A DNA stretch of 40,759 nt, from assembly GCA_030824075.1 (NCBI GenBank), contig JAVBYJ010000018.1, positions 1 to 40,759 on the forward strand, written 5' to 3'. Both the position numbers and the translations under genes were made by a program. The DNA is from Geothrix sp. (lineage in GTDB: Bacteria > Acidobacteriota > Holophagae > Holophagales > Holophagaceae). This document shows positions 1 to 9,196 of the stretch, one piece after another (within the stretch, counting starts at the first letter, position 1; each line of letters starts with the position of its first letter). The notes beneath the pieces were generated by a model. That model worked only from the letters and a program-made list of their open reading frames with translations. It searched no databases and was not told the origin of the DNA.

Positions 1-1040
1 CCCGACCCGGGAAGGTGGAACTGACCTCCGTCCGGGAGGGCAATCCATACGGGTGCCAGATCCATCGCTATGACAAGAGCCGCCCGGAGAACCTTGGCTT
101 CCTGAAGCGTTTGCGGACCCTGATGAACGAATACGGGGCCACCAGTGTGGGCGAAATTGGCGATGAGGATGCTCTCGCCACCATGGCGGAATACACCGCC
201 GACGGTGACAAGCTGCACATGGCCTACGGGTTCAGCCTGTTCACCGAGGAATTCACCGCCGAACGGATCCGCTCCGTGGTGCAGGAGTTCGAGAAGCACA
301 TCCGCCGGGGTGGAGGCTGGGGCTGCTGGTCCCTGTCCAACCACGATTGCGTGCGGGTCGTCACCCGCTGGGGCAAAGGGGTGGATGATCCCGCCTTCCC
401 CAAGCTGCTGCTGGCGGTGCTGGGCTCGCTCAGGGGCAGCTTCTGCATCTACCAGGGAGAGGAATTGGGCCTGCCCGAAGGTGAGGTTCCCTTCGATCGC
501 CTCATCGATCCCTACGGCATTGCCTTCTGGCCCGACTACAAGGGGCGGGACGGCTGCCGGACGCCCATGCCCTGGACGGCCGAGCGGCCCCGCGGCGGTT
601 TCTCGGACGTGGAGCCCTGGTTGCCCATGTCGCCCGGACACCTGGACCGTTCGGTGACCACGCAGACCGCGGACCCTGGTTCAGTGCTGCACTTCTACCG
701 GCATTTCCTGGCTTGGCGAAAGCGTTCGGAGGCCCTCTGCCGCGGCTCGATCCACTTCTACAAGACCCCGGAACCGATCCTGGCTCTGCGCCGGGAGGCC
801 GGAGCAGGAACGGAGGCCCACCTGCCAAAAGCAGGCCCGGAGGGCACCGCACAGGATGTGCGGCGTGAAGCCGGATCGGATCGGGTCCTGGCGGTTTTCA
901 ACCTGAGCTCTGAACCAGCCCAATACACCCTTCCAGTCGCGGTCCAGCCCTTCGAAGGACACGGCCTTGAGGCCGGTCGCCGGGATGGCCGGACGCTCCA
1001 CCTTCCCCCTTGGGGAGGGTTCTTCGGCCGCCTGGTCTGA
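1..1040 (+). CDS. Alpha-glucosidase, GH13 family (5' end outside window)
   Basis: Partial gene; the reading frame is open to the left edge, so the start lies outside the window. It should hydrolyse maltose, isomaltose or short maltodextrins to glucose in the cytoplasm. The visible part begins at the end of the GH13 barrel: the NPYG and YDKSRPEN segments, then VGEIGDE with the presumed acid/base Glu (codon at 153), then SNHD with the stabilising Asp (codon at 345). A C-terminal beta domain follows, with the AVFNLSSEP strand typical of oligo-1,6-glucosidase/alpha-glucosidase relatives. No signal peptide can be judged. An unusual 24-residue insert (about 804-875) sits in the C-terminal domain between two RREAG motifs. 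It is the first gene of the cluster seen here and lies 77 bases before lamB. The exact specificity (alpha-1,4 or alpha-1,6) cannot be read from this fragment. Confidence 0.9.
   Translation, partial: RPGKVELTSVREGNPYGCQIHRYDKSRPENLGFLKRLRTLMNEYGATSVGEIGDEDALATMAEYTADGDKLHMAYGFSLFTEEFTAERIRSVVQEFEKHIRRGGGWGCWSLSNHDCVRVVTRWGKGVDDPAFPKLLLAVLGSLRGSFCIYQGEELGLPEGEVPFDRLIDPYGIAFWPDYKGRDGCRTPMPWTAERPRGGFSDVEPWLPMSPGHLDRSVTTQTADPGSVLHFYRHFLAWRKRSEALCRGSIHFYKTPEPILALRREAGAGTEAHLPKAGPEGTAQDVRREAGSDRVLAVFNLSSEPAQYTLPVAVQPFEGHGLEAGRRDGRTLHLPPWGGFFGRLV
789..875 (+). repeat. In-frame 72-nt insert with flanking near-repeats and two hairpins
   Basis: Two 15-base near-copies, 789-803 and 861-875, both encode RREAG and differ at three synonymous positions. 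The 72 bases between their starts encode a 24-residue stretch that looks additional to the family: joining RREAG directly to SDRVLAVFNL gives an ordinary-looking alpha-glucosidase strand. Inside are two short perfect inverted repeats, 821-835 (CCTGC, 5-nt loop, GCAGG) and 847-863 (CCGCACA, 3-nt loop, TGTGCGG). The form resembles a small palindromic element inserted in frame with a target duplication, but this is inference from one copy; no second copy was noticed in this window. Confidence 0.4.
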
Positions 1041-1081
1041 ACCCCATGCGCCCAACCCTCTCTGTCACCCGCCACTCACCC

Positions 1082-1096
1082 TGCCGCACCGCGGCA
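1082..1096 (+). other. Hairpin between alpha-glucosidase gene and lamB
   Basis: A perfect inverted repeat TGCCGC-ACC-GCGGCA lies 10 bases before the lamB ribosome binding site (GGAGG at 1106-1110). It has no following T-run, so it is more likely an intercistronic RNA stem than a terminator. It may affect lamB translation or 3'-end stability. Confidence 0.4.
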
Positions 1097-1117
1097 TCTC
1101 CCACTGGAGGCAAGACC

Positions 1118-2542
1118 ATGAACCGTCTCTCCCTACTCAAGGCTGCGCTCCCGATGGCGCTGGTCTGCGGACCTCTCCTCGCCCAGGACGTGGTCGAAAT
1201 CCACGGCTACACCCGCGCCGGCGTCGGCCGCTCGTCCAACGGCGGCGAGCAGGTGTCCTTCTTTATGGCCAATACCGGCGGCAGCCCCACGGGCGGCCCC
1301 GGCTACCGGCTCGGCAACGAGACCGACAACTACCTTGAGTTGGCCGTTGACGTGCGTGCCTACGAGAAGGGGAACACCACCTTCAAGCTGCACTTCCGCC
1401 CGGCCTTCCGCGAGTACTACCAGGTGCGCGACGCCTCTGCCGATGCGGGCGGTAACGTCGACAACAGCAAGGTCGCGAACCCCAACCAGCAGATCTGGAT
1501 CCGCGAAGCCTGGGGCGAGGCCACGGGCATTTTCGGTACCACCGGCGCCTTCAAGGATGCCTCCATCTGGGCTGGCCGGCGCTTCTACATGCGCCAGGAC
1601 CTGCACATGCGCGATCAGTGGTACTGGAACAACAGCGGCGATGGCGTAGGCATCGAGAACATCGACTTCGGTTTCTTGAAGTTCCATTATGCCTATATCC
1701 AACACGACACCGGTAACCTCAGCAGCGACTGGAACAATGGTGCCATCACCGGAACAGTGAATCCGTACAGCCAGTGGGTGGGCGGCGGAGGTCACACCAT
1801 CATCGGCTCCCACGACCTCCGCGTGTCCGACATCAAACTGTGGGAAGGCGGATCGCTGACCCTGGGCATTCAGTACAACGATGCCCGCACCAAAACCGGT
1901 TACGAGGTCAGCAACTCCATCCAGGGATCAGCCCCGAACAAGTACGTTGCCGGAGGGAACGACAACAAGGGAACCCAGTTCAACCTGATCCTCAACCAGG
2001 CCGGCGTGCTGGGTGGTGACAACCGCGTCTACGCTTCATATGGCAACGGGTCGACCTTCTGGAACTGGTACAATCCGGACGTCGCCACTGACAACACCTG
2101 GTGGCACCTGATGGATATCTTCTATATCAAGCCCGCTGCAAACCTCGAAATGCAGGGCACGATCCAGTACCGCAAACAGACTGACAAGTCGATGTCCGTA
2201 GATGGTGCTGGCAACTATAACCACGCCAACACAAACACTTGGATTTCTGCCGGCGTGCGGCCAGTCTACTTCTTCACCAAGCATTTCTCGGTGGCCTACG
2301 AGGTCGGCTTCGACAAGCTAAAGTTCGACAACGAGACGGAAGACCGGAAGCTCCTGAAGAACACCATCGCGCTGCAGTGGAGCCCCCAGGCGTCCTTCTG
2401 GAGCCGCCCGGTGATCCGCCTCTTTGCCACCCGCGCGGACTGGAACAAGAACGCCAACAACTGGAACAAGATTGGCGAAGGTCAGTTCGGCACCGCCCTT
2501 CAGGGCATGACCTTCGGTGCCCAGATCGAGGCATGGTGGTAG
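1118..2542 (+). CDS. lamB: Maltoporin LamB
   Basis: Outer-membrane trimeric porin for maltose and maltodextrins, 474 residues. A signal peptide (residues 1-22, ending GPLLA before QDVVEIHG) is followed by LamB family landmarks: GYTRAG near the mature N-terminus, YRLGNETDNYLEL, a long series of amphipathic beta-strands rich in aromatic residues, and the C-terminal FGAQIEAWW, where the last aromatic residue is the usual outer-membrane insertion signal. The ATG at 1118 is chosen because GGAGG stands 7 bases upstream and the signal peptide begins there; the frame stays open further upstream but encodes no sensible leader. It sits directly ahead of the amylase and MalEFGK genes, so it is the probable entry pore for their substrates. 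A strong hairpin follows the gene. Confidence 0.95.
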   Translation: MNRLSLLKAALPMALVCGPLLAQDVVEIHGYTRAGVGRSSNGGEQVSFFMANTGGSPTGGPGYRLGNETDNYLELAVDVRAYEKGNTTFKLHFRPAFREYYQVRDASADAGGNVDNSKVANPNQQIWIREAWGEATGIFGTTGAFKDASIWAGRRFYMRQDLHMRDQWYWNNSGDGVGIENIDFGFLKFHYAYIQHDTGNLSSDWNNGAITGTVNPYSQWVGGGGHTIIGSHDLRVSDIKLWEGGSLTLGIQYNDARTKTGYEVSNSIQGSAPNKYVAGGNDNKGTQFNLILNQAGVLGGDNRVYASYGNGSTFWNWYNPDVATDNTWWHLMDIFYIKPAANLEMQGTIQYRKQTDKSMSVDGAGNYNHANTNTWISAGVRPVYFFTKHFSVAYEVGFDKLKFDNETEDRKLLKNTIALQWSPQASFWSRPVIRLFATRADWNKNANNWNKIGEGQFGTALQGMTFGAQIEAWW

Positions 2543-2555
2543 ACCCCGCTTGCTG

Positions 2556-2585
2556 AAACGGCCCGTCCTGATGGACGGGCCGTTT
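2556..2585 (+). terminator. Hairpin after lamB
   Basis: A perfect 13-bp stem (AAACGGCCCGTCC paired with its complement) with a TGAT loop starts 13 bases after the lamB stop. Its left arm begins with AAA and its right arm ends in TTT, as in a bidirectional intrinsic terminator, but no longer T-run follows. It could end part of the lamB transcripts or protect their 3' end, letting lamB be expressed above the downstream genes. Confidence 0.7.
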
Positions 2586-2618
2586 CCTGGCTGCGTTTCA
2601 AAAGGACATGGTGTGAGG

Positions 2619-4289
2619 ATGCGTTCCCTTCAGACTGCTGCCTCCCTGCTGATCGCCGGGTTTGGGTGTCATGGTCCGAACCCGGATGCCGTCAGCCGCT
2701 ATCCGGTGGATACGACGGTCATCGCCCCGGGCCAGCAGCTGGAGAGTGCGCCTGGCTGGCATGGCGACGCGGTGATCTATCACATCTGGGTGAAGGCCTT
2801 CGCCGATGGCGTCTATCAGGACGGCATCGGCGACCTTCCCGGCCTCCAGGGCAGGCTGGACCACCTTCAGTTCCTGGGCGTCAACACCCTCTGGCTCTCG
2901 CCGATCTTCGAATGCGACAACAAGGGCCCGACCATGCACGGGTACGACACGACGGACTACTACGCCGTGAACGACCGCTTCGGAACCCGCGCCGACCTCA
3001 AGGCCCTGATCGACGCCGTGCACGCCCGCGGCATGCGGGTCCTCTTCGATTTCGTGCCCAACCATACCTCCACCAAGCATCCCTGGTTCACGAACCCGGG
3101 TACCCGGGACAGCTGGTACATCTGGAATACCGGGCAGCCCGCCGGGTGGGGCCTCCCCTGGGGTGGGGGCTCGCCGCAGGACGTCTGGAAATTTGGCGGC
3201 AGCAACTATTTCTATACCTCCTTCAGCACCGACTCCCTGGCCGATCTCAACTTCTACAATCCTGCGGTGCAGGCCGAGATGCAGAAAATCCAAGCCTATT
3301 GGCTGGATCGCGGGTTTGACGGCATGCGGATGGACGCGGTGCGCTACCTTTGCGAAACGGGACCTGGCCAGCAGGCGGATCAAGCCGATACCCATGCGCG
3401 GTTGCAGGCTTTTCGCGGGTTGCTGGACGAATACAACACCGGGGACAAGCATCCCCATCCAGGTGGCGATCCCGCGAAGCACAGCAGCAAGGTGATGCTC
3501 GCCGAGGCCTGGACCAATGACGCCTCCGGGGTGACGCCTTACTACGGCAATGGTGCCAACGAATTCCATATGTGCCTCGACTTCAGCGCCCCTTGGGCCA
3601 TCTCCAACACGATTTCCCGCGGGGATGCCACCCAGCTGACCTCGCTGTGGGAATTCGAGCAGCGAACCTATCCCCTGGGGTACCGATCGGCCACCTTCGA
3701 CTCGAACCACGACAACCTGATTTCACGCCCCGGCACCCAGTACGGCGGCAGCAAGGCCAAGATCATCCTGGCTGAGGCCCTGAACCTGCTGTCCCCGGGA
3801 ACGCCCATCCTCTACTACGGGAACGAGGTCGGCATGACCGGCCAGTCCGGCACGGACCTCAACCTGCGCCAGCCCATGGACTGGGCTGCCGTTGCGGCCC
3901 AGACCCCCCAGCCCGATTCGATCCTCAGCTGGTGCAGGTACCTCATCCAGGCCCGGAAGATCTATCCCGCGTTGAGGGGGAGTTACACCACCCTTCCCAC
4001 GGATGTGGGTGCGGCCAAGGCCATCGCCTACCTCCGTGGCGCCGGCACAGAACGCGTGCTGGTGGTGGCGAACCTCAGCGCCACCGCGCAGACCGTCGTG
4101 GTGTCGGGACTGACGGCCCTGGGCGTACCCGCCGGAGGACCCGTGCAGGCCATCCTCGGCGACCTCAAAGGTGTGAGCGCCTTGTCCGGAGATGCCTACA
4201 CTGCCTCCAGCATCCCTCCTTATGGTGTTCGCGTGCTGTATGTGGCGGGCTCAGGTTTCCAGACCACCCTTCACGGCGATCTTCCCTGA
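2619..4289 (+). CDS. GH13 alpha-amylase-type glycosidase, probable lipoprotein
   Basis: 556-residue secreted enzyme expected to cut alpha-1,4 bonds in starch or maltodextrins. The N-terminus (about 1-17) is a hydrophobic leader ending AGFGC; Cys17 could be lipid-modified, although Phe at -2 is unusual for a lipobox. The GH13 conserved regions are all present: DFVPNHT (about 144-150), GMRMDAV with nucleophile Asp239, LAEAW with acid/base Glu296, and FDSNHD with Asp365. A C-terminal beta domain ends the protein. The start is ambiguous: AAGGA at 2602-2606 is 6 bases from a GTG at 2613 and 12 from the ATG at 2619, both in frame, differing by two residues. It lies between lamB and malK, so it probably makes maltodextrins for import. 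It could equally be a neopullulanase or cyclomaltodextrinase-like enzyme; the fold is certain, the exact specificity is not. Confidence 0.9.
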   Translation: MRSLQTAASLLIAGFGCHGPNPDAVSRYPVDTTVIAPGQQLESAPGWHGDAVIYHIWVKAFADGVYQDGIGDLPGLQGRLDHLQFLGVNTLWLSPIFECDNKGPTMHGYDTTDYYAVNDRFGTRADLKALIDAVHARGMRVLFDFVPNHTSTKHPWFTNPGTRDSWYIWNTGQPAGWGLPWGGGSPQDVWKFGGSNYFYTSFSTDSLADLNFYNPAVQAEMQKIQAYWLDRGFDGMRMDAVRYLCETGPGQQADQADTHARLQAFRGLLDEYNTGDKHPHPGGDPAKHSSKVMLAEAWTNDASGVTPYYGNGANEFHMCLDFSAPWAISNTISRGDATQLTSLWEFEQRTYPLGYRSATFDSNHDNLISRPGTQYGGSKAKIILAEALNLLSPGTPILYYGNEVGMTGQSGTDLNLRQPMDWAAVAAQTPQPDSILSWCRYLIQARKIYPALRGSYTTLPTDVGAAKAIAYLRGAGTERVLVVANLSATAQTVVVSGLTALGVPAGGPVQAILGDLKGVSALSGDAYTASSIPPYGVRVLYVAGSGFQTTLHGDLP

Positions 4290-4319
4290 TCTTCCACGCC
4301 CTTTCCCGGACTCATCCCC

Positions 4320-5417
4320 ATGGCCAACCTTCAGCTCAAAGCCCTGCGCAAGTCATTCGGAGACGTGGAGATCCTTCACGGGATCGAGCTCGAAATCCAG
4401 GACGGCGAATTCATCGTGTTCGTGGGCCCCTCGGGTTGCGGGAAGTCCACCCTGCTGCGCTGCATCGCCGGCCTGGAGGAGATTACCAGCGGAGAACTGT
4501 TCATCGGTGGACAACCCATGAATGAGGTGCCGCCCTCCAAGCGCGGCATCGCCATGGTGTTCCAGAGCTACGCCCTGTATCCGCACATGACGGTGGCCGA
4601 GAACATGGCCTTCGGCCTGAAGCTTGCTGGCGTTTCGAAGACGGAGAGCACTGCGGCTGTTTTGCGAGCCGCCCAGATTCTCCAGATCGAACCCCTGCTT
4701 GATCGCCGCCCCAAAGCGCTCTCGGGGGGGCAGCGCCAGCGGGTGGCGATCGGCAGGGCCATTGTCCGCAAGCCCGGCGTTTTCCTCTTCGATGAGCCCC
4801 TCTCCAACCTGGATGCGGGCCTTCGTGTGCAGATGCGCGTTGAACTCACCCGCCTGCACAAGGATTTGGCCACCACCATGGTCTACGTCACCCACGACCA
4901 GGTGGAGGCCATGACCCTGGCCAATCGCATCGTGGTGATCAACCAGGGCCGCATTGAACAGGTGGGCGCGCCGCTGGAGCTGTATCACCATCCTGCCAAC
5001 CGCTTCGTGGCCGGTTTCATCGGCTCGCCCAAGATGAACTTCCTGCCCTGCGCCCTGGTCTCGGCGACGGAAGCCGGTGCCAGGGTCCGCCTGGAGGACG
5101 GCACGGTCCTCTCGGCGGGCGCGGATGCCCGGGGGCTGGCCGAGGGCACGCCCCTCACGCTGGGCATCCGTCCGGAGCGCCTCCTCGCCGACATGGTCAT
5201 GGGGGAGGGCACCGCCAAAACCTCCGTGATCGTGGCTGAGCATCTGGGGGACACGGTCTTCCTCTATGTGCAGTCGCCGGGCGGCACGGGGCAGCTGACC
5301 GTCAAGGCCCAGCCCGAAAATCCCCTACGGACGGGCGATGAGACCCACCTCCATTTCCCGGCCAAGCACTGCCTGCTCTTCGGCCCGGACGACCAGACCC
5401 TCCCCAGGCTTTCCTAG
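4320..5417 (+). CDS. malK: Maltodextrin ABC transporter ATP-binding protein MalK
   Basis: 365-residue ATPase of the MalK/UgpC class that powers the MalFG permease from the cytoplasmic side. Visible parts: Walker [10 protein letters not shown] (36-44), Q-loop Gln82, signature LSGGQ (134-138), Walker B VFLFDEP (154-160) and switch His192. The region after about residue 235 is the C-terminal regulatory (TOBE/OB) extension of this class, with LGIRPERL. The start codon is the first ATG, 30 bases after the amylase stop. The order malK-malE-malF-malG on one strand supports the assignment. MalK-like proteins can serve several sugar permeases, so sharing with other transporters is possible. Confidence 0.93.
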   Translation: MANLQLKALRKSFGDVEILHGIELEIQDGEFIVFVGPSGCGKSTLLRCIAGLEEITSGELFIGGQPMNEVPPSKRGIAMVFQSYALYPHMTVAENMAFGLKLAGVSKTESTAAVLRAAQILQIEPLLDRRPKALSGGQRQRVAIGRAIVRKPGVFLFDEPLSNLDAGLRVQMRVELTRLHKDLATTMVYVTHDQVEAMTLANRIVVINQGRIEQVGAPLELYHHPANRFVAGFIGSPKMNFLPCALVSATEAGARVRLEDGTVLSAGADARGLAEGTPLTLGIRPERLLADMVMGEGTAKTSVIVAEHLGDTVFLYVQSPGGTGQLTVKAQPENPLRTGDETHLHFPAKHCLLFGPDDQTLPRLS

Positions 5418-5438
5418 CACCCCCCCCACTGCTTCACC

Positions 5439-5452
5439 TGGCCCTCGGGCCA
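5439..5452 (+). other. Small hairpin between malK and malE
   Basis: TGGCC-CTCG-GGCCA, a perfect 5-bp stem, sits 5 bases before the malE ribosome binding site (AAAGGAG, 5458-5464). No T-run follows. It is short enough to occur by chance in high-GC DNA and is recorded mainly because other junctions of this cluster also have stems. Confidence 0.3.
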
Positions 5453-5470
5453 TCACCAAAGGAGTCAGAC

Positions 5471-6676
5471 GTGAGCCATCCATCCACCCTCCGCAAGCTG
5501 GCGACGGCCGCCACCCTAGTCCTGGTCGCGGGCGCCTGTACGCTGGTCCAGGCCGCCGAAAAGGGCAAGCTGCTCATCTGGATCAACGGCGACAAGGGCT
5601 ACAACGGCCTCCAGAAGGTGGGCGACGAGTTCACCAAGAAGACCGGCATCAAGGTCATCGTCGAGCATCCCGAGGATGCCCCGGGCAAGTTCCAGCAGGC
5701 CTCCGAAGAGGGCAAGGGCCCCGACATCTGGATGTGGGCCCATGACCGCGTGGGCGAGTGGGCCGAGAGCGGCGTCATCAATGCCGTCACCCCTGGCAAA
5801 AAGATCAAGGACGACATTGATCCCATCGCCTGGCAGGCCTTCACCATCAAGGGCAAGGTCTGGGCCTATCCCGTGGCCATCGAGGCCGTGTCGCTGATCT
5901 ACAACAAGAACCTAGTGAAGACCCCGCCCAAGACCTTTGAAGAGATCTTCGCCCTGGACAAGGCCCTGGTGAAGAAGGGGAAGAAGGCCATCCTCTGGGA
6001 CTACACCAACACCTACTTCACCATGCCCATGCTGGCGGCCAACGGCGGCTACGCCTTCAAGATGAAGGCCGACGGCACCTACGATCCCAAGGACACGGGC
6101 GTGAACAACGCCGGGGCCCTGGTGGGTGCCGAAATGCTCACGCGCCTGGTCAAGGAAGGCGTGATGCCCAAGGGCGCCACCTATGCCGACATGGAATCGA
6201 ACATGGCGGCGGGCAAGCTCGCCATGATGATCAGCGGGCCCTGGGCCTGGGATAACCTCAAGAAGGCCAAGGTCAACTTCGGTGTGGCCAAGATCCCCAG
6301 CGTCGGCGGCAAGGCCGCTTCGCCCTTCGTCGGCTACCTGGGCGCCATGATCACCAAGGCCGCCTCCGGCGCGGGCAATGTGGACATCGCCCGCGAGTTC
6401 ATCGAGAACCACATGCTGAGCCTGAAGGGCCTCGAAACCATCAACGCCGATGTGGCCATCGGCACACCCGCCAGCAAGGCCGCCTTCGCCAAGATGAAGT
6501 CGGATCCCTTCATCCAGGTCGCGATGGCCAGTGCCAAGGATGGCGTGGTCATGCCCAACAACCCGCAGATGGGCCGCTTCTGGGCGGCCATGGTGTCGGC
6601 TCTCAACAACATGACCGAAGGCCGGCAGACCCCCAAGGAAGCCCTGGACGCCGCCGCCAAGCGGATCCTGAAGTAG
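5471..6676 (+). CDS. malE: Maltose/maltodextrin-binding protein MalE
   Basis: 401-residue periplasmic solute-binding protein that hands maltodextrins to MalFGK. The leader (about 1-28) ends CTLVQAA before [15 protein letters not shown], which matches the mature N-terminus of MalE proteins ([16 protein letters not shown] type). Further matches are the [12 protein letters not shown] segment, [25 protein letters not shown] and the late AMVSALNNM region. The GTG at 5471 is used because AAAGGAG lies 6 bases upstream. Cys22 falls inside the leader but its surroundings (VAGAC) also loosely fit a lipobox, so lipid anchoring cannot be excluded. The gene is separated from malF by a strong stem-loop. 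Confidence 0.95.
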   Translation: MSHPSTLRKLATAATLVLVAGACTLVQAAEKGKLLIWINGDKGYNGLQKVGDEFTKKTGIKVIVEHPEDAPGKFQQASEEGKGPDIWMWAHDRVGEWAESGVINAVTPGKKIKDDIDPIAWQAFTIKGKVWAYPVAIEAVSLIYNKNLVKTPPKTFEEIFALDKALVKKGKKAILWDYTNTYFTMPMLAANGGYAFKMKADGTYDPKDTGVNNAGALVGAEMLTRLVKEGVMPKGATYADMESNMAAGKLAMMISGPWAWDNLKKAKVNFGVAKIPSVGGKAASPFVGYLGAMITKAASGAGNVDIAREFIENHMLSLKGLETINADVAIGTPASKAAFAKMKSDPFIQVAMASAKDGVVMPNNPQMGRFWAAMVSALNNMTEGRQTPKEALDAAAKRILK

Positions 6677-6685
6677 CTGTTTCTG

Positions 6686-6718
6686 GCTCCGGAAGCGGGC
6701 TTGACCCGCTTCCGGAGC
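6686..6718 (+). other. Strong stem-loop between malE and malF
   Basis: A perfect 14-bp inverted repeat (GCTCCGGAAGCGGG, loop CTTGA, then the complement) begins 9 bases after the malE stop and has no T-run. In Escherichia coli the same junction carries REP palindromes that stabilise upstream malE mRNA so the binding protein exceeds the permease. The stem here is placed to do the same; that role is inferred from position. Confidence 0.65.
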
Positions 6719-6746
6719 TGATCTGCACTCGGAATTGGAACCTCCC

Positions 6747-8276
6747 ATGCCCATGCCCCAGGCCCTGAAGCGTTTCCTCCACCCCGTCCTGATGATCCTG
6801 TTGGGTCTGGTGGGGCTCTACGTGGTCACGCTGGTGTACGCCACGGGCGAGAGCCTGCTGGCCCTTGTCATGCTCGTGACGCTGGCCTGCTTCATCTGGA
6901 TCTACACCTCCTCGAAAACCTACGCCTATCGATACCTCTTCCCGGGGATTGGCGCGGCGCTGATTTTCGTGGTGTTCCCGATGCTCTACACCGTGCGCAT
7001 CGGGTTCACCAACTACAGTTCGAAGAACCTCCTGACCTTCAACCGAGCCACCCAGTACCTGCTGGAGGAGACCTATCGGGCCGAGGGTGCCACCTACAAT
7101 TCGACCCTCCACCCCGAAGGAACCCGCTGGCGCCTCCGCCTGGAGGACGCCGACACGGGCGCCGTCTTCGCCACGGATCCAATCGTGCTGGGCCCGGATA
7201 AGCCTCAGACACTGAAAGCCACCGCCATCGCCGAGCCCTTGAAGGGTGAAGAGATGCCCATGAGGGATCTGATCGCCCATCAGACCTTTCTCAAGGGCCT
7301 CACCGTGTTGATGCCCGATGGCGGTCAGATCCGCATGACGGGTCTGCGGGAATTCGCCCCCTCCCGCATGCAGTACACACAAAACCAGGACGGCAGCCTC
7401 ACCAACCATCAGGACAAGAGCCTCCTTCGGCCCAACCTCAAGACCGGATTCTATGAGACCCCTGGCGGGGAGGCTGTGGATCCGGGCTTCCAGACGGATA
7501 TCGGATGGCAGCACTACATCGACGTCTTCACGGATGCCAGCATCCGGGAACCCTTCGTGCGGATCTTCGTCTGGACGGTCACCTTCGCGGCCCTGTCGGT
7601 GTTCTTCACGCTCACTCTGGGCATGGTGCTCGCGGTCATCCTGAGTTGGGACGCCCTGCGCTTCCGGAGCGTCTACCGCCTGCTGCTCTTCCTTCCTTAT
7701 GCCATCCCCGGCTTCATCTCGATTCTGGTGTTCAAGGGGCTTTTCAACAACAACCTGGGCGAGATCAACATTGTGCTTGGGGCGCTCTTTGGCATCAAAC
7801 CGGCCTGGTTCTCGGATCCCTTCCTGGCCAAGGCGATGATCCTCATCGTCAATACCTGGCTGGGTTTCCCCTACATGATGGTGATCTGCATGGGGCTCAT
7901 CAAGGCGATCCCGCTGGACCTCTACGAGGCCTCGGCGGTCGCGGGCGCGGGGCCCATCACGAACTTCTTCAAGATCACGCTGCCGCTGATCATCAAACCC
8001 CTGACGCCCTTGCTGATCTCGTCCTTCGCGTTCAACTTCAACAATTTCGTCCTCATCAACCTCCTCACGGGCGGACGGCCGGACATCCTGAACACGAGCA
8101 TCCCGGCAGGCACCACCGACCTCCTGGCCACCTACACCTACCGGATCGCCTTCGAGGATTCGGGCCAGAAGTTCGGCCTCGCCGCGGCCATCTCCACCGT
8201 GATCTTCCTGATGGTGGCCGTGATCTCCATGATTCAGATCCGTGCCACGAAAATCACTTCGGACGATAAGCGCTGA
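6747..8276 (+). CDS. malF: Maltodextrin ABC transporter permease MalF
   Basis: 509-residue inner-membrane permease subunit. There are three hydrophobic segments in the first 90 residues, then a large hydrophilic insertion (about 95-250) corresponding to the periplasmic P2 loop that distinguishes MalF and contacts MalE, then about five helices. The cytoplasmic EAA loop that docks on MalK is visible as EASAVAGAGPITNFFKITLP (about 394-413). The length is close to that of the Escherichia coli protein (514). The ATG at 6747 is preferred, with GGAA at 6737-6740 as a weak ribosome binding site; a TTG at 6735 and an ATG at 6753 are in frame. It is followed after 12 bases by malG with its own strong binding site, so the two are co-translated. 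Confidence 0.95.
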   Translation: MPMPQALKRFLHPVLMILLGLVGLYVVTLVYATGESLLALVMLVTLACFIWIYTSSKTYAYRYLFPGIGAALIFVVFPMLYTVRIGFTNYSSKNLLTFNRATQYLLEETYRAEGATYNSTLHPEGTRWRLRLEDADTGAVFATDPIVLGPDKPQTLKATAIAEPLKGEEMPMRDLIAHQTFLKGLTVLMPDGGQIRMTGLREFAPSRMQYTQNQDGSLTNHQDKSLLRPNLKTGFYETPGGEAVDPGFQTDIGWQHYIDVFTDASIREPFVRIFVWTVTFAALSVFFTLTLGMVLAVILSWDALRFRSVYRLLLFLPYAIPGFISILVFKGLFNNNLGEINIVLGALFGIKPAWFSDPFLAKAMILIVNTWLGFPYMMVICMGLIKAIPLDLYEASAVAGAGPITNFFKITLPLIIKPLTPLLISSFAFNFNNFVLINLLTGGRPDILNTSIPAGTTDLLATYTYRIAFEDSGQKFGLAAAISTVIFLMVAVISMIQIRATKITSDDKR

Positions 8277-8288
8277 AAGGAGCACGCC

Positions 8289-9179
8289 ATGGCCATTGTC
8301 ATCGACAAATCCCAGCGCTGGCGATTGTTGGCAGCTCACGCCTTCCTCATCCTGCTCTGCGCCCTGGTGATCTTCCCCCTCGTGATGGTCGTCTCCATCT
8401 CGCTCCGGCCTGGGAACTTCGCCACGGGGACCTTGATCCCGGAAACCATCAGCCTCGAGCACTGGCGCTTCGCCCTGGGCATTCCCTCTCCGGGGCCTGA
8501 TGGGCAGATGATCAAGCCGGACCTTCCCGTGCTCCTCTGGCTCTGGAATTCCGTGAAGGTGGCCACCATCTCCGCCACGCTGGCGTTGTTCCTCTCCACC
8601 ACCGCTGCCTACGCCTTCGCCCGGATGAAGTTTGTGGGGAAGAAGGCCGCCCTGCTGGGCCTCATGCTGATGCAGATGTTCCCCACGGTGCTGGCCCTGA
8701 TCGCGATCCACGCCATCTTCTCCCGCATCGGCCATGTCTTCCCCCTCTTCGGCGTGGACAGCCACTGGGCCCTGGTGCTGGCCTATTCCGGTGGCATCGC
8801 CCTGCACATCTGGACCATCAAGGGGTTCTACGAAACCATTCCCGCCGAGATCGAAGAGGCCGCCACCGTGGATGGCGCCACGCCCTGGCAGGCCTTCTGG
8901 CGCGTGCTTCTGCCCATGGCCCTGCCCATCCTAATGGTCATCTTCCTGCTGGCCTTCATCGGGGCCATCATCGAGTATCCCCAGGCCTCGATCCTGCTGC
9001 GCAGCCAGGACAAGCTCACGCTGGCTGCAGGCATGAAGCAGTTCCTCTACCCCCAGAAGTACCTCTGGGGCGACTTCGCCGCAGCCGCCATCCTGTCCGG
9101 CCTGCCCATTTCCATCGTCTTCATCCTCGCCCAGCGCTGGATGATCTCCGGCCTTACCTCCGGCGCCAACAAGGGCTAA
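8289..9179 (+). CDS. malG: Maltodextrin ABC transporter permease MalG
   Basis: 296-residue inner-membrane permease subunit, partner of MalF. Six hydrophobic segments are visible; the EAA motif EIEEAATVDGATPWQAFWRV (about 187-206) is the MalK docking loop. The short periplasmic loop GIPSPGPDG after helix 1 is also seen in MalG proteins. The start ATG has AAAGGAG immediately after the malF stop codon, showing tight coupling. It ends the core transporter; the next gene is a secreted starch-binding protein. Confidence 0.95.
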   Translation: MAIVIDKSQRWRLLAAHAFLILLCALVIFPLVMVVSISLRPGNFATGTLIPETISLEHWRFALGIPSPGPDGQMIKPDLPVLLWLWNSVKVATISATLALFLSTTAAYAFARMKFVGKKAALLGLMLMQMFPTVLALIAIHAIFSRIGHVFPLFGVDSHWALVLAYSGGIALHIWTIKGFYETIPAEIEEAATVDGATPWQAFWRVLLPMALPILMVIFLLAFIGAIIEYPQASILLRSQDKLTLAAGMKQFLYPQKYLWGDFAAAAILSGLPISIVFILAQRWMISGLTSGANKG

Positions 9180-9196
9180 GTCCCTTTTCCCAACCC

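Noticed and set aside
1010..1117. Upstream extension of the lamB frame
   Set aside because: It would overlap the alpha-glucosidase gene and put 36 residues before the signal peptide; GGAGG before 1118 marks the start.
6603..8807. 734-residue open frame on the minus strand opposite malF and malG
   Set aside because: Composition is dominated by His, Gln, Gly, Asp and Glu, typical of antisense frames in high-GC genes; the plus strand encodes clear MalE, MalF and MalG.
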